Source: a cyanobiont of Ornithocercus magnificus
GTDB taxonomy: Bacteria; Cyanobacteriota; Cyanobacteriia; PCC-6307; Cyanobiaceae
Direction of reading: 5' to 3'
Assembly (NCBI GenBank): GCA_007996965.1
Contig: BIMP01000001.1
Location: forward strand, 310,001 to 374,000
Length of the DNA stretch: 64,000 bases
Below the pieces are notes generated by a model. That model was not told the DNA's origin. It did no database searches and worked only from the letters and a program-made list of their open reading frames with translations. Both the position numbers and the translations under genes were made by a program. Below are positions 9,803 through 18,925 of this stretch, one piece after another. Position 1 is the first letter of the stretch. Every line of letters starts with the position of its first letter.

Positions 9803-10885
9803 ATGAATGTCTTAGCGGCATTAGTGACTCTGGCGCTGCTGATTGTAGTTCATGAAGCAGGCCACTTTCTAGCAGCACGTATGCAAGGGATCCATGTCAG
9901 TGGCTTCTCAGTTGGGTTTGGGCCAGCCATACTCAGCACCCAACGGCAAGGTGTGACCTATGCTCTAAGGCTACTGCCACTTGGTGGTTTTGTCTCTTTC
10001 CCAGATGATGATGAAACTAGTGATATTCCCTTTAATGATCCTGATCTATTACGTAATAGACCAGTCCCACAACGGATTTTTGTGATCGTTGCAGGCGTGC
10101 TGGCAAATCTTCTACTTGCCTGGTTAGTGATTCTAGGTCAAGCTGTACTTGCCGGATTGCCAACCAACCCTGATCCTGGTGTATTAGTAGTAGCGGTACA
10201 GCCTGGCTCTGCTGCAGACAAAGCAGGTCTTCGTACTGGCGACCAATTACTATCTATCAATGGACAACTACTAGGAAGTGGACAAGAAGCAGTTCGAACT
10301 ATGGTTGAACGCATCAGAACTGCGCCGGGAGTCAGCCTCAACCTTGAGACACAACGGAATGGAGAGCGGAGTACATTATATGCGCAGCCTAGTGAGCAGC
10401 AAGGACAAGGATGGATCGGAGCTCAGCTTCAAGCAAACATTAGTGTTAGAACCAGACCAGTTCACAACCCGCTTGAAGCAATCAGCTACACTAATGGTCA
10501 AATTGGCGTATTGCTGCAGCGTACCTTGAATGGCTATCTGGGCCTGATAACTAATTTTCGCAATACTGTTGGTCAGGTAGGTGGTCCAGTTAAGATTGTT
10601 GAAATGGGAGCTCAACTGAGCCAGCAAGGACCCTCTGGATTGATTTTATTTACAGCTCTGATATCTGTAAACTTAGCAGTTCTCAATGCAATGCCCTTAC
10701 CTCTGCTTGATGGTGGACAGCTGCTGCTGCTGCTGATTGAGTCTTTGCGAGGTAAACCTATTCCTGAAAAACTGCAACTAGCTTTTCTGCAGTCTGGCTT
10801 CTTACTAATTGTTGGGTTAAGTGTAATCCTGATAGTCCGTGATACCAGTCAACTGAGGGCAGTTCAGCAACTCATTGAACGCTAA
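9803..10885 (+). CDS. rseP: Site-2 zinc metalloprotease RseP
   Basis: An intramembrane zinc protease (M50, RseP/MmpA) that cleaves membrane-anchored regulators. The 360-residue protein has the HEAGH zinc motif at about residues 15-19, one PDZ domain in the middle (PGSAADKAGLRTGDQLLSIN), and the second metal-ligand motif NAMPLPLLDGGQ in the C-terminal membrane region. The ATG at 9803 gives the usual short N-terminal helix. Five consecutive CTG codons (10,721-10,735) follow the LDGG motif. It is followed by rpsN. Confidence 0.92.
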   Translation: MNVLAALVTLALLIVVHEAGHFLAARMQGIHVSGFSVGFGPAILSTQRQGVTYALRLLPLGGFVSFPDDDETSDIPFNDPDLLRNRPVPQRIFVIVAGVLANLLLAWLVILGQAVLAGLPTNPDPGVLVVAVQPGSAADKAGLRTGDQLLSINGQLLGSGQEAVRTMVERIRTAPGVSLNLETQRNGERSTLYAQPSEQQGQGWIGAQLQANISVRTRPVHNPLEAISYTNGQIGVLLQRTLNGYLGLITNFRNTVGQVGGPVKIVEMGAQLSQQGPSGLILFTALISVNLAVLNAMPLPLLDGGQLLLLLIESLRGKPIPEKLQLAFLQSGFLLIVGLSVILIVRDTSQLRAVQQLIER

Positions 10886-10972
10886 CTGGGTCTGAGCCAG
10901 TCCATACTGTGAGGCATTGTGGTAAGTATGGTAGAGACCAAACTAAGATTGTTCCTACCTCGATGCACTAAC

Positions 10973-11275
10973 ATGGCTAAAAACTCGATGATTGCTCGCG
11001 ATACAAAGCGGAAGAAGTTAGTTCAGCGTTTCGCGGCTAAACGGGCAGCACTAAAGGCAGCTTTCAAAGCAGCAAGCAACCCAATGGAGCGCCTCGGGAT
11101 TCATCGCAAGATCCAGGCTCTACCGCGTAACAGCTCCTCTATCCGTATACGAAATCGTTGTTGGGCTACAGGCAAACCCCGTGGTGTGTACCGAGACTTC
11201 GGGCTTTGCCGCAACCAATTGCGGGAGCGTGCCCATAAAGGCGAGCTACCTGGTGTGGTGAAGTCGAGCTGGTAA
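10973..11275 (+). CDS. rpsN: 30S ribosomal protein uS14
   Basis: A 100-residue basic protein starting [16 protein letters not shown] and containing [21 protein letters not shown], the uS14 signature. It is the longer form without the zinc-binding CxxC motifs. The ATG at 10,973 is chosen because translation from there gives the conserved N-terminus; the open frame extends upstream to 10,919 without conservation. It precedes pnp, a typical cyanobacterial order. Confidence 0.95.
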   Translation: MAKNSMIARDTKRKKLVQRFAAKRAALKAAFKAASNPMERLGIHRKIQALPRNSSSIRIRNRCWATGKPRGVYRDFGLCRNQLRERAHKGELPGVVKSSW

Positions 11276-11398
11276 CTAACTTGCCGTACAGTCCAGTCAG
11301 CATTGCAGACGGCCAGATTCCGCTCCTTACTTTGAGGTGAGTCTTGAAGCACAACTGGGTGCGATGATGTCGTTATCAGTCAAAGAGATAAACAACAC

Positions 11399-13567
11399 GT
11401 GCAAGATCAAACGCAGTCGTTCTCCTTCGATGGTCGGGAGATTCGGCTGACCACCGGTCGATTCGCCCCACAGGCCGGGGGATCTGTCATGGTTGAGTGC
11501 GGTGACACTGCCGTCCTTGTCACTGCAACCCGATCCAGTAGCCGAGAAGGCATTGACTTTCTTCCTCTGACATGTGACTATGAAGAGCGTCTTTATGCTG
11601 CAGGCCGCATACCTGGCAGCTTTACGCGACGCGAAGGACGCCCTCCAGAAAGAGCAGTACTAATCTCTCGCTTAATTGACCGGCCAATGCGTCCGCTCTT
11701 CCCTAGCTGGTTGCGGGATGATCTTCAGATTGTTTCTACTTGTTTATCTCTTGATGAGCGGGTTCCTGCTGACGTATTAGCTGTCACCGGTGCATCTTTA
11801 GCAACCTTGCTAGCCCGTATTCCTTTTTATGGTCCGATGGCTGCTGTGCGGGTCGGCTTGCTTGGCGATGACTTTGTCTTAAACCCTAGTTTTAGGGAGA
11901 TTGAGCGTGGCGATCTCGACCTCGTCGTAGCTGGTACACCCCATGGGATAGTGATGGTTGAGGCTGGTGCCAATCAGTTACCTGAACAGGATATGATTGA
12001 GGCCATTGACTTTGGCTATGAAGCAATCTGTGAACTGATTAGGAACCAGGAATCGCTCTTGGCAGATCTAGGCATTGATCAAGTCCGACCTGAAGCACCA
12101 GAAGAAGATGTTACGATTCCTGAATATCTATACAAAACTTGCAGCAAGGCCATCAACGATGTATTGAGGCAGTTTGACCTCACAAAAGCAGATCGTGAGA
12201 GTCAGCTTGATACCATCCGCAACGAAGTGGCTGAAGCCATTCAAGGATTACAAGAAGAAGACCCTGTCCGCCACCTAATTAGTGCCAACCCGAAGCTACT
12301 TGCCAATGGATTTAAAGCCTTGACCAAAAGCATGATGCGAGAGCAGATAATTAAGGAAAATAAACGGGTTGATGGGCGCGCTCTCAATGAAGTCCGTCCA
12401 GTTAGTGCAGCAGCTGGGATTCTCCCCCGTAGAGTTCATGGCTCTGGCCTTTTCCGACGGGGTCTTACTCAAGTTCTGTCGACAGTGACACTAGGGACTC
12501 CCAGCGATGCCCAGGAGCTTGATGACCTTAACCCTAATACTGAGAAGACCTATTTGCACCATTACAACTTCCCGCCGTACTCTGTTGGTGAAACAAGGCC
12601 AATGCGTTCTCCAGGGCGCCGAGAGATTGGGCACGGTGCTCTAGCTGAGCGTGCCATCTTACCGGTCTTGCCAGCCAAGGACACTTTCCCCTATGTAATT
12701 CGTGTCGTCAGTGAGGTATTAAGCTCTAATGGCTCCACATCGATGGGATCCGTCTGTGGCAGTACCCTGGCGCTAATGGACGCTGGTGTGCCGCTGCAGG
12801 CTCCGGTCAGTGGCACAGCCATGGGTCTAATAAGAGAACAAGAAGAAGTCAGGATCCTCACAGATATTCAGGGTATAGAAGACTTCCTTGGTGATATGGA
12901 CTTCAAAGTTGCTGGCACCGAGAAGGGTATTACTGCATTACAAATGGACATGAAGATTACTGGTTTACCGATCAGTATTGTGTCTGATGCAATTAATCAG
13001 GCACGACCGGCGCAGCTACATATCCTTAGCAAGATGCTTGAGGTTATCGACAAACCTAGAGATATTCTATCTCCACATGCTCCACGACTGCTTAGCTTTC
13101 GCATCGATCCTGAGCTAATCGGCACAGTGATTGGCCCAGGGGGACGAACAATTAAGGGCATTACTGAACGTACTAATACCAAAATTGATATTGAAGATAG
13201 TGGCATTGTTACCGTTGCATCTCATGAAGGGGCAGCTGCCGATGAAGCACAAAAGATTATTGAAGGACTAACTCGCAAAGTTAATGAAGGTGAGGTTTTC
13301 ACAGGATCTGTTACCCGGATTATCCCAATTGGTGCCTTCGTGGAAATCTTGCCTGGCAAAGAAGGCATGATCCACATCTCTCAGCTGTCTGAAGCGCGCG
13401 TTGAAAAAGTGGAGGATGTTGTTAAGGTTGGTGACGAAGTTACGGTACGTGTCCGGGAGATCGATAATCGTGGACGCATTAACCTGACCTTGCGTAGTGT
13501 TCCCCAGAGTGGTGATATTGCTGAATCAGAGCCAGTTCCAACACCGGTTGCACCTTTACCAAATTAG
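11399..13567 (+). CDS. pnp: Polyribonucleotide nucleotidyltransferase (PNPase)
   Basis: A 722-residue 3'-5' exoribonuclease and polymerase acting in RNA turnover. It has two RNase PH domains (roughly residues 10-230 and 310-550), a KH domain ([15 protein letters not shown], about 578-592) and a C-terminal S1 domain ([19 protein letters not shown] onward). The start is a GTG (11,399). The C-terminal tail after S1 is short. It is convergent with cysQ, and a perfect hairpin lies between them. Confidence 0.96.
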   Translation: MQDQTQSFSFDGREIRLTTGRFAPQAGGSVMVECGDTAVLVTATRSSSREGIDFLPLTCDYEERLYAAGRIPGSFTRREGRPPERAVLISRLIDRPMRPLFPSWLRDDLQIVSTCLSLDERVPADVLAVTGASLATLLARIPFYGPMAAVRVGLLGDDFVLNPSFREIERGDLDLVVAGTPHGIVMVEAGANQLPEQDMIEAIDFGYEAICELIRNQESLLADLGIDQVRPEAPEEDVTIPEYLYKTCSKAINDVLRQFDLTKADRESQLDTIRNEVAEAIQGLQEEDPVRHLISANPKLLANGFKALTKSMMREQIIKENKRVDGRALNEVRPVSAAAGILPRRVHGSGLFRRGLTQVLSTVTLGTPSDAQELDDLNPNTEKTYLHHYNFPPYSVGETRPMRSPGRREIGHGALAERAILPVLPAKDTFPYVIRVVSEVLSSNGSTSMGSVCGSTLALMDAGVPLQAPVSGTAMGLIREQEEVRILTDIQGIEDFLGDMDFKVAGTEKGITALQMDMKITGLPISIVSDAINQARPAQLHILSKMLEVIDKPRDILSPHAPRLLSFRIDPELIGTVIGPGGRTIKGITERTNTKIDIEDSGIVTVASHEGAAADEAQKIIEGLTRKVNEGEVFTGSVTRIIPIGAFVEILPGKEGMIHISQLSEARVEKVEDVVKVGDEVTVRVREIDNRGRINLTLRSVPQSGDIAESEPVPTPVAPLPN

Positions 13568-13601
13568 GCTGGTTTACAAGATAAGCAAAGACTAGAACTG
13601 G

Positions 13602-13637
13602 AGTTTTCCTAGCCCTAACACTAGGGCTAGGAAAACT
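13602..13637. terminator. Bidirectional hairpin terminator between pnp and cysQ
   Basis: A perfect 16-base-pair inverted repeat, 13,602-13,617 with 13,622-13,637, separated by the loop ACAC. The stem starts with AGTTTT and ends AAAACT, so each strand has a T-rich run on its 3' side. It sits 35 bases after pnp and 13 bases before the cysQ stop, as expected for a terminator shared by convergent genes. Confidence 0.85.
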
Positions 13638-13650
13638 AGCCAGATGCTAG

Positions 13651-14580
13651 TCAAAGCTGAAAACTAGGGTCAATTAGTAGCATTGCACGGGTAGCTGCTT
13701 CGAGAAGTGCAACGTGGCTTATGCCATGGCTAGCGATCAAGCAGCCTGTCTGTTCTGACTTGCTATTAATTCTGTTGTAACGGATCTGACTGCCATCGGC
13801 ATGTGTGAAACAGCCACCCGCAGCAAGCAGTATGGCTTCCGGAGCTGCTATGTCCCAGTCCTTAGGTGCACTTTGACCAGATAGAGAAATATAGAAATCA
13901 GCATCCCCACGCAGAATCGCCGCAATTTTGTAGCCGACACTGCCAGCAAAACTCGTACAACTTGGTTGCAGGGCTGCAATCAGCTTTCCCAGTCTCTCAT
14001 CACGGTGACTACGGCTTACTACCAAGCTCAGCTCTGATATACCACATCGCGAGCTAAAACTAGCGGGTCTATGTTGCCCTTCTCGATCTTCACACCAAAC
14101 ACCTTTTCCTACTACACCTAGCCATAGTTCGTTAGCTTCTGGGAGTAGTACTACGCCAAGTACAGGGCGCTGCTCATGTACCAGAGCTAGATGTACAGCG
14201 TACTCACCCGTGCCTTGCAAGAAATCGCGAGTTCCATCCAACGGGTCAATGATCCACAGCCACCCTGCTGCTAGCGGCTGACTAGTCACGACTGAATTTT
14301 TTGCTGTCTCTTCACTCAGCAAAGCCCAGTCTGCATAAGGGAAATCTGCCTGGAGGCCATTGAGCAGCCACTGGTTGACTGCCTGATCTGCAGTTGAGAC
14401 AGGTCCCTCACTACTGCTTTGGACATCAAGAAACCGTGGATAATCATAAGGCGGCTGTTCACCACGAGCATAAGCCCGGAGAATATCAGCAGCACCCCAA
14501 CAGAGAGGTCGTAGTGCTGCTAACAGTAGCTTTAGCTCTATACCGGCGGGCAAGGAGTGAGAAGTAGATGACATCCCCAT
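13651..14580 (-). CDS. cysQ: 3'(2'),5'-bisphosphate nucleotidase, inositol monophosphatase family
   Basis: A 309-residue phosphatase of the lithium-sensitive inositol monophosphatase family. CysQ removes 3'-phosphoadenosine-5'-phosphate formed in sulfate assimilation. Metal-binding motifs are visible: LLSEET, IDPLDGTRDFLQG and DWDIAAPEAILLAAGG. The gene runs toward pnp as in other picocyanobacteria. In those genomes I recall rsmI on the other side; it is not seen here. An alternative identity within the same family (inositol phosphatase) cannot be excluded by reading alone. Confidence 0.85.
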   Translation of the reverse strand: MGMSSTSHSLPAGIELKLLLAALRPLCWGAADILRAYARGEQPPYDYPRFLDVQSSSEGPVSTADQAVNQWLLNGLQADFPYADWALLSEETAKNSVVTSQPLAAGWLWIIDPLDGTRDFLQGTGEYAVHLALVHEQRPVLGVVLLPEANELWLGVVGKGVWCEDREGQHRPASFSSRCGISELSLVVSRSHRDERLGKLIAALQPSCTSFAGSVGYKIAAILRGDADFYISLSGQSAPKDWDIAAPEAILLAAGGCFTHADGSQIRYNRINSKSEQTGCLIASHGISHVALLEAATRAMLLIDPSFQL

Positions 14581-14974
14581 TAGGAGAAGCAGCTCACCAT
14601 ATTATATGTGGCTAATAGCTGTAAAGAAGATGACTCTTACTTCACTTTGCCAGAAAGCCGTATGGTCCAAGACTGAGCGGGGTATAAAACCTCAATAATA
14701 TTGAGAGAGAGTCTCATGCACAAATGCTAGTTAATCACGACAGCTAAGTATTTACGAGGTAATCTTCATTCAGCTAAAGTTGCTTAGCTATAAGATGACA
14801 ATATTTAGCTAAGAGAAACACACACAATAAGATTATGTAGAGACCAACATAGTAACTCACGAGCTAACAGCTAAGCATGACTAGGGGGGTTAAATTTCAC
14901 TTGGTCCTAGGCGCCTCGAGAAACTACTATATTGTTTCATGTCACTATAATTGGCTATATAAGGATCTAGCCAA
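14581..14974. other. Intergenic, AT-rich; no gene seen
   Basis: About 390 bases between the start of cysQ and a small membrane protein gene. I see no convincing coding frame on either strand. A short inverted repeat CTTAGCTA/TAGCTAAG near 14,780-14,820 is present but weak. The cysQ promoter should lie at its left end. Confidence 0.5.
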
Positions 14975-15205
14975 GTGTTTGGAATATTTGCTTGTTGCCG
15001 ATTACTGGCTATTAATTTGGGAAATGCAGCTCTGTTGCTCCTAATACTTTGTCTTGGAACACAAAACCTGTCTGACAAAGTAAGCCTAACACTAGGTACT
15101 AGCCAGAGTGTTCCACTGCCAAGCGGGTTTGTTGTAGGAGTTACCTTCATTGTAGGCATAGTTAGTGGAGCCAGTACTGCTGCACTATGGCTAGGATTGC
15201 GCTAA
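14975..15205 (+). CDS. Small membrane protein, two hydrophobic segments
   Basis: A 76-residue frame beginning at GTG 14,975 with two membrane-like segments (about residues 14-29 and 50-70). The second is glycine/valine rich (FVVGVTFIVGIVSGASTAALWLG). This layout is similar to DUF1049/LapA-like small membrane proteins, but the match is only in general shape. It is convergent with the helix-turn-helix gene. Function unknown. Confidence 0.55.
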   Translation: MFGIFACCRLLAINLGNAALLLLILCLGTQNLSDKVSLTLGTSQSVPLPSGFVVGVTFIVGIVSGASTAALWLGLR

Positions 15206-15236
15206 CTATAGCTAGGACGTTGATCTAACATATCAA

Positions 15237-15980
15237 TCATGTAGGTTCTTGGGATATATTATCAAGTGCGAGCAAAGCACCACCCTCAAGAACTAATCTC
15301 GTAATGCCGCGAGCTAGAAGAAAGGGAATAGTCCTCTGGAATACAGAGCTATCAGGTACCTTAATGACTCGTTGGTTCCTGCTGCACTGACGCTTTGCAG
15401 CACGGGGGTTGCTATAGAGGACAAGTGCCTGTCGTTCTAGTTCACTATCACTAAGTAGTCCAAGTCCTGGTAGTGTATTTAAAATTCTAGGATCAAGCTC
15501 GACGGATCTGTCGACTAGTAGATATACGCTGACAGGCAATAGATCACCACGATATGGCTGCGCCACGACAACATCTTGTTCTGTGTCAGTACTATCTAAA
15601 GGAAGTGGTACAAACTTATACGAAGCTTCCTCATCCTCATCAGGATTAACTGTCTCGTTGCTTTCCGGGTCACTACCTTCATCCTCGTCTCCATTCGAGA
15701 AGTCATCGGCATCATCTAATGCAAGTTCTGTATGATCAAGGGATTGCTCCTCTTGATCATACAGAACTTGCACTTGCTCTAGTTTAGGAGCAATCACTGT
15801 ACGCCCACGCTGTGACTTTAGAGCAGCGTACTCCTCTGGTAATAGCAAGGATCTGACTGTTCGTGTTACTGTATTGGGGCTACAGCCAAACCGGGCTGCA
15901 AGCACAGAAGTTGTCTCTCCTAAGCGGTAGAGCTCTAGGAGCTCGAGCTTTTGAGAATTATCCAGCCTTGAGGCCGCCAT
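15237..15980 (-). CDS. Helix-turn-helix protein with acidic middle region
   Basis: A 247-residue protein. The N-terminus MAASRLDNSQKLELLELYRL is followed by a helix-turn-helix of the resolvase/transposase type (TSVLAARFGCSPNTVTRTVR, about residues 25-45). The middle (about 85-125) is strongly acidic with many D, E and S. The C-terminal part (about 150-245) has no recognised fold. I believe similar proteins are conserved in picocyanobacteria with unknown function; DNA binding is inferred from the helix-turn-helix only. I chose the ATG at 15,980 over a start 15 bases upstream because it is followed by the helix-turn-helix start. A perfect inverted repeat lies inside the coding region (15,720-15,772). 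Confidence 0.7.
   Translation of the reverse strand: MAASRLDNSQKLELLELYRLGETTSVLAARFGCSPNTVTRTVRSLLLPEEYAALKSQRGRTVIAPKLEQVQVLYDQEEQSLDHTELALDDADDFSNGDEDEGSDPESNETVNPDEDEEASYKFVPLPLDSTDTEQDVVVAQPYRGDLLPVSVYLLVDRSVELDPRILNTLPGLGLLSDSELERQALVLYSNPRAAKRQCSRNQRVIKVPDSSVFQRTIPFLLARGITRLVLEGGALLALDNISQEPT
15720..15772. repeat. 21-bp perfect inverted repeat inside a coding sequence
   Basis: Positions 15,720-15,740 and 15,752-15,772 are exact reverse complements, separated by 11 bases. The stem lies within the helix-turn-helix gene, near the acidic stretch. At the RNA level this would make a very stable hairpin inside an mRNA. Confidence 0.9.
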
Positions 15981-16548
15981 TGTTACATGCAGCATCGACT
16001 CATCTTAGAGCTGACCGCGGTCTAGCAGTTCAATTTAGCAACTTTTAAGTCAAGTTAGACTAAAAAGTACTCTAATAAAGATGCTTTTTCCAAATTAGGA
16101 GAGGATTGCCTAGTCATTTGTTTCAACAAAAAATTTAGAGGCAGCATAGCTATCTCAAGCTACAAAGCTTTTACTCTGTGATCATTTTGCAGTAGGAAAA
16201 ATGCTTGTAAAGCTTACCACTAAATGACTATACTATTAAAGTAGGATCGAGAATAGTAGACGTTAATTTTAGTAACAAACTGCTGTGACTTAAGATTAGG
16301 TCAAGATACTCCCAAGCCTTAAGTTAACTTGTGTCCCATAGTTTTTGCAAGATACATTAGTAATACCCTAAATAAGCATTACATGACTTTACTGGACGCC
16401 TGTCTAATTATACTATTTTGACAGTCCACTATTTATAGCTAAGGGTAACAAGAAAAGACTATACACAAGTTAGCAAGCGGTAATCTAATAGCCTTTTTAG
16501 CTACAAAGCTATTAAAGGAACTAAATAGCAACTTTAATAGTAATATCG
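15981..16548. other. Intergenic, AT-rich; no gene seen
   Basis: More than 550 bases upstream of the helix-turn-helix gene with many stops in all frames. A weak hairpin-forming stretch lies near 16,490-16,515 (CCTTTTTAGC opposite GCTATTAAAGG). Nothing else can be supported. Confidence 0.5.
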
Positions 16549-16688
16549 GTGGCGACACTTGCTAGAGTGCCTGAAAGGCTCTGTATAGTCTTGACCACCA
16601 ATGGTAAAACATGACTAAGCGTGTAGTCCTTCCGTGAGCAGGACGTGCTCTGTGAGGCTCGTCGACACGTCTTCTGAAACTTCTACAC
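16549..16688 (+). ncRNA. Possible structured leader or small RNA
   Basis: Two structured units are visible. First, GGTGG at 16,549 pairs with CCACC near 16,598. Second, a nested structure: GTGTAG (16,621-16,626) pairs with CTACAC (16,683-16,688) and, inside it, GACGTG (16,642-16,647) pairs with CACGTC (16,666-16,671). The region is more GC-rich than its surroundings and ends about 12 bases before the start of the next gene, so it could be a 5' leader or a separate RNA. It does not match tmRNA, SRP RNA or RNase P RNA as I know them. The strand is assigned from the downstream gene. Confidence 0.35.
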
Positions 16689-16699
16689 TGTAACCACAC

Positions 16700-17104
16700 T
16701 TGAATAGGGCAGGTACTTCTACTCTCGTGGAATACACCACAGACTGTGCTGTACCGCTTGCGTTGATTCCCTCAGCATATGTTCATCCTTTAGCTCAACA
16801 GTTTGAGGAGATTAGCGATGATGGTGAACTAATCCGAAGCTATGATGAGTGGGGTCTTGCTTCTGTCCTTACCTATACATACATCCAAAAGGTCGCAACC
16901 GATGATGACTACAGCATAATGGAGGAGATTATGGGAGTATGTCTGGAGGAATCTAGACATAGTCGATCTGAAAATGAAGAGCTATTTGGCCTAATCAGGC
17001 AGGCTGTCAAATCAGGTAGCGAGGATTCCACTCTTCCCTACGCACGGATTTTAATTTCTCGCTTAGCGTCTGCGCTTGCCGAACAACACGAGCGAATATT
17101 CTAA
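16700..17104 (+). CDS. Unknown protein (134 aa)
   Basis: An open frame from TTG 16,700. The protein is acidic, soluble and helix-like, with MEEIMGVCLEESRHSRSENEELFGLIRQAV in its centre. I do not recognise the family. Amino-acid composition and the lack of any strong competing frame suggest it is real. It lies alone between two gene-poor stretches, just downstream of a structured region. The start could also lie further in; no clear ribosome binding site decides this. Confidence 0.55.
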   Translation: MNRAGTSTLVEYTTDCAVPLALIPSAYVHPLAQQFEEISDDGELIRSYDEWGLASVLTYTYIQKVATDDDYSIMEEIMGVCLEESRHSRSENEELFGLIRQAVKSGSEDSTLPYARILISRLASALAEQHERIF

Positions 17105-17358
17105 CTTTAGTATACTGGGACTTATGAACAGATGAATCTTAACAGTATAGTCTTAACTGGAAAGTGCAGACAGCAATTACTGCCTTCTCTTTTGTGGAAC
17201 TGTTACGGGGACATGGCCAATTGAATTTTTCAATCTAAACTACTTTTCTAGAGAAGCTTAATGAGGAATGAAAACTTTCCTGCGCCCTTCGCCTCCTACT
17301 TACTTGAAGCTTTCAGGCTTATGTTTAATTGCTAATATACTGGCATAGCAGGCAATTG

Positions 17359-17432
17359 GGGCCGTTAGCTCAGTTGGATAGAGCAAGTACCTTCTAAGTA
17401 CTCAGTCGCTGGTTCGAATCCAGCACGGCCCG
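17359..17432 (+). tRNA. trnR: tRNA-Arg (anticodon TCT)
   Basis: A 74-base cloverleaf. The acceptor stem is GGGCCGT pairing with ACGGCCC, the D-arm GCTC...GAGC, the anticodon stem AGTAC/GTACT with loop CTTCTAA (anticodon TCT), and the T-arm GCTGG TTCGAAT CCAGC. The discriminator is G and no CCA is encoded. It reads AGA/AGG arginine codons. Confidence 0.95.
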
Positions 17433-17996
17433 TTCTGTAAGAGTGTGAGTCTCAAGCAATTAATCCTTAGACTAAAAGCTGGCAAAATGCCTATATACCA
17501 CTGCTCTTAGTACTTACATTAGTACTCTGTCAATGTATTAAAGGCTAGAAAGATTAGTACTAAATTTTAGATAGTCTACAGTAATAGTCTGCCATGATGA
17601 TTCTAGTAGTTTTGTGGATATTTATTAGCAATTCCTTGAGGGGAATTGCTAATATAGCTTTGGTCAACACATCATAAAGGCCTTATCTCCTGTCTACTCT
17701 TAACATCTTCATCATTGTCGATAGGAGAACTGCTATCGCAGTTGGGCTGTTGCCGGCTATAAACCTGTTACTAGCAACAAGTTCACCAGATTTAGAGTTA
17801 ATAGTGCACATTTGGATAGGTATGCTAGGTTATAGCTCCTTAGCAAATTAACTTAGGTAACAGTCTAGCTGGGCTAATTGGCTAAACTAGTTAAGTATTA
17901 GCACTTACCTTAGAAACTGTGCGTAAATTTGGATGGATTACTGCTGACTACAGGCCAAAGCCATAGCTATGACACATAGACCAAGCTATAGCATTC
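17433..17996. other. Intergenic after tRNA-Arg; contains one strong hairpin
   Basis: About 560 bases with no convincing coding frame. The only clear structure is a perfect inverted repeat at 17,623-17,654, listed separately. Confidence 0.5.
17623..17654. repeat. 13-bp perfect hairpin in a gene-free gap
   Basis: TATTAGCAATTCC (17,623-17,635) and its exact reverse complement (17,642-17,654) with a six-base loop. No T-run follows on either strand, so it is not a classic terminator. It lies 190 bases after tRNA-Arg. Confidence 0.8.
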
Positions 17997-18299
17997 ATGC
18001 TGACGACATCAACTCGCCTGCGTTTGCAGGACATTCTAAAGCGCATTGCTAGTAGTCAGTCTGTCAGTCTGTCGGAGCGTATTTACCTACAGAAATTCGT
18101 CGATCATGATTCTACTGTTGCTGCCTGGCTACGGCGAGCTCGACGGCAGCAGCAGCAGCAGCAGCATCGAGATGGTGTTGATCAGCTATTAGGGAAACTA
18201 GACCTTGGCATAGCCGATCCAGATGAGCGATTCCACCCTGATGATGATGACCTAGGTGACTGGTTTAGGGGTGCTCCATCTTGGCTTAGACGAAGCTGA
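17997..18299 (+). CDS. Conserved small cyanobacterial protein with poly-Gln run
   Basis: A 100-residue hydrophilic protein that ends DDLGDWFRGAPSWLRRS and contains LSERIYLQKFVDHDSTVAAWLRRARRQQ. I believe this pattern occurs in many picocyanobacteria as a conserved protein of unknown function. Six consecutive CAG codons (18,147-18,164) give a polyglutamine run. No domain is recognised. The ATG at 17,997 gives the N-terminus MLTTSTRLRLQDI, which looks like the conserved start. Confidence 0.75.
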   Translation: MLTTSTRLRLQDILKRIASSQSVSLSERIYLQKFVDHDSTVAAWLRRARRQQQQQQHRDGVDQLLGKLDLGIADPDERFHPDDDDLGDWFRGAPSWLRRS

Positions 18300-18925
18300 G
18301 AACATAGCACTGTTTACAACTCTCTATAGCCAGTATTAGGTAGCCTTTGCAACTTCTGTGGTTAAAGTTAATACGTTCGGGGCTAAACGCCCAAAATGCT
18401 GTAACTCTCGTAATTGGCTACAGTGTAACGTCTATAGTGTTTGACACAGGCAGAAGTGCAAAGAGAATAATAACTTGATAAAGATTTAGGTTTATATAAG
18501 AGAGCCAGGATATAATCTTAACAACATGAGTCACTGGCTGGTATTTTTTTAGGCACTAATACAGCTGTACCATAGCATCTGCAAGTATAGAGCCTCACAA
18601 GAGCCAGTAGCTGTATTAGTGCTAGCTAGATCAGTACACAGTCAGTGCTCTTTTCTCGACTTTTAGTATAAAAGTGGATAAATAATGCCTTGGAAATTAA
18701 AAACCATGAAGCAAGTACGGTGAAGAGGTTTAGGACCTAATCACGTTGGTTCTATTCCTCCGAATCTACCCGATCTGATAGTAGCCATCCACCAAGCCCT
18801 AGAAAAAGCACCCATATAAAACTACTTAGCTCTAGCAACAAGGTTGCAAGATCGACAAAGGGCTCGAGGAACCAGTGAAAGCCTATCTGCTGTAGTAGGA
18901 CTAATCCAATTAGCCAGAGCATTAC
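18300..18925. other. Intergenic; no gene seen, one distant inverted repeat
   Basis: About 620 bases between two convergent genes. No frame is convincing. A 14-base inverted repeat pairs 18,553-18,566 with 18,609-18,622, across 42 bases. Confidence 0.5.
18553..18622. repeat. 14-bp inverted repeat with 42-base spacer
   Basis: GCACTAATACAGCT (18,553-18,566) is the exact reverse complement of 18,609-18,622. A run of seven T lies just before the left arm (from about 18,544), so on the minus strand this could form a long terminator stem; alternatively it is the stem of a small RNA. Confidence 0.6.

Noticed and set aside
16549-16688. SRP RNA, tmRNA or RNase P RNA at the structured region
   Set aside because: The key conserved motifs of these RNAs (SRP GGAAG apical loop context, tmRNA tRNA-like ends, RNase P core) are not visible.
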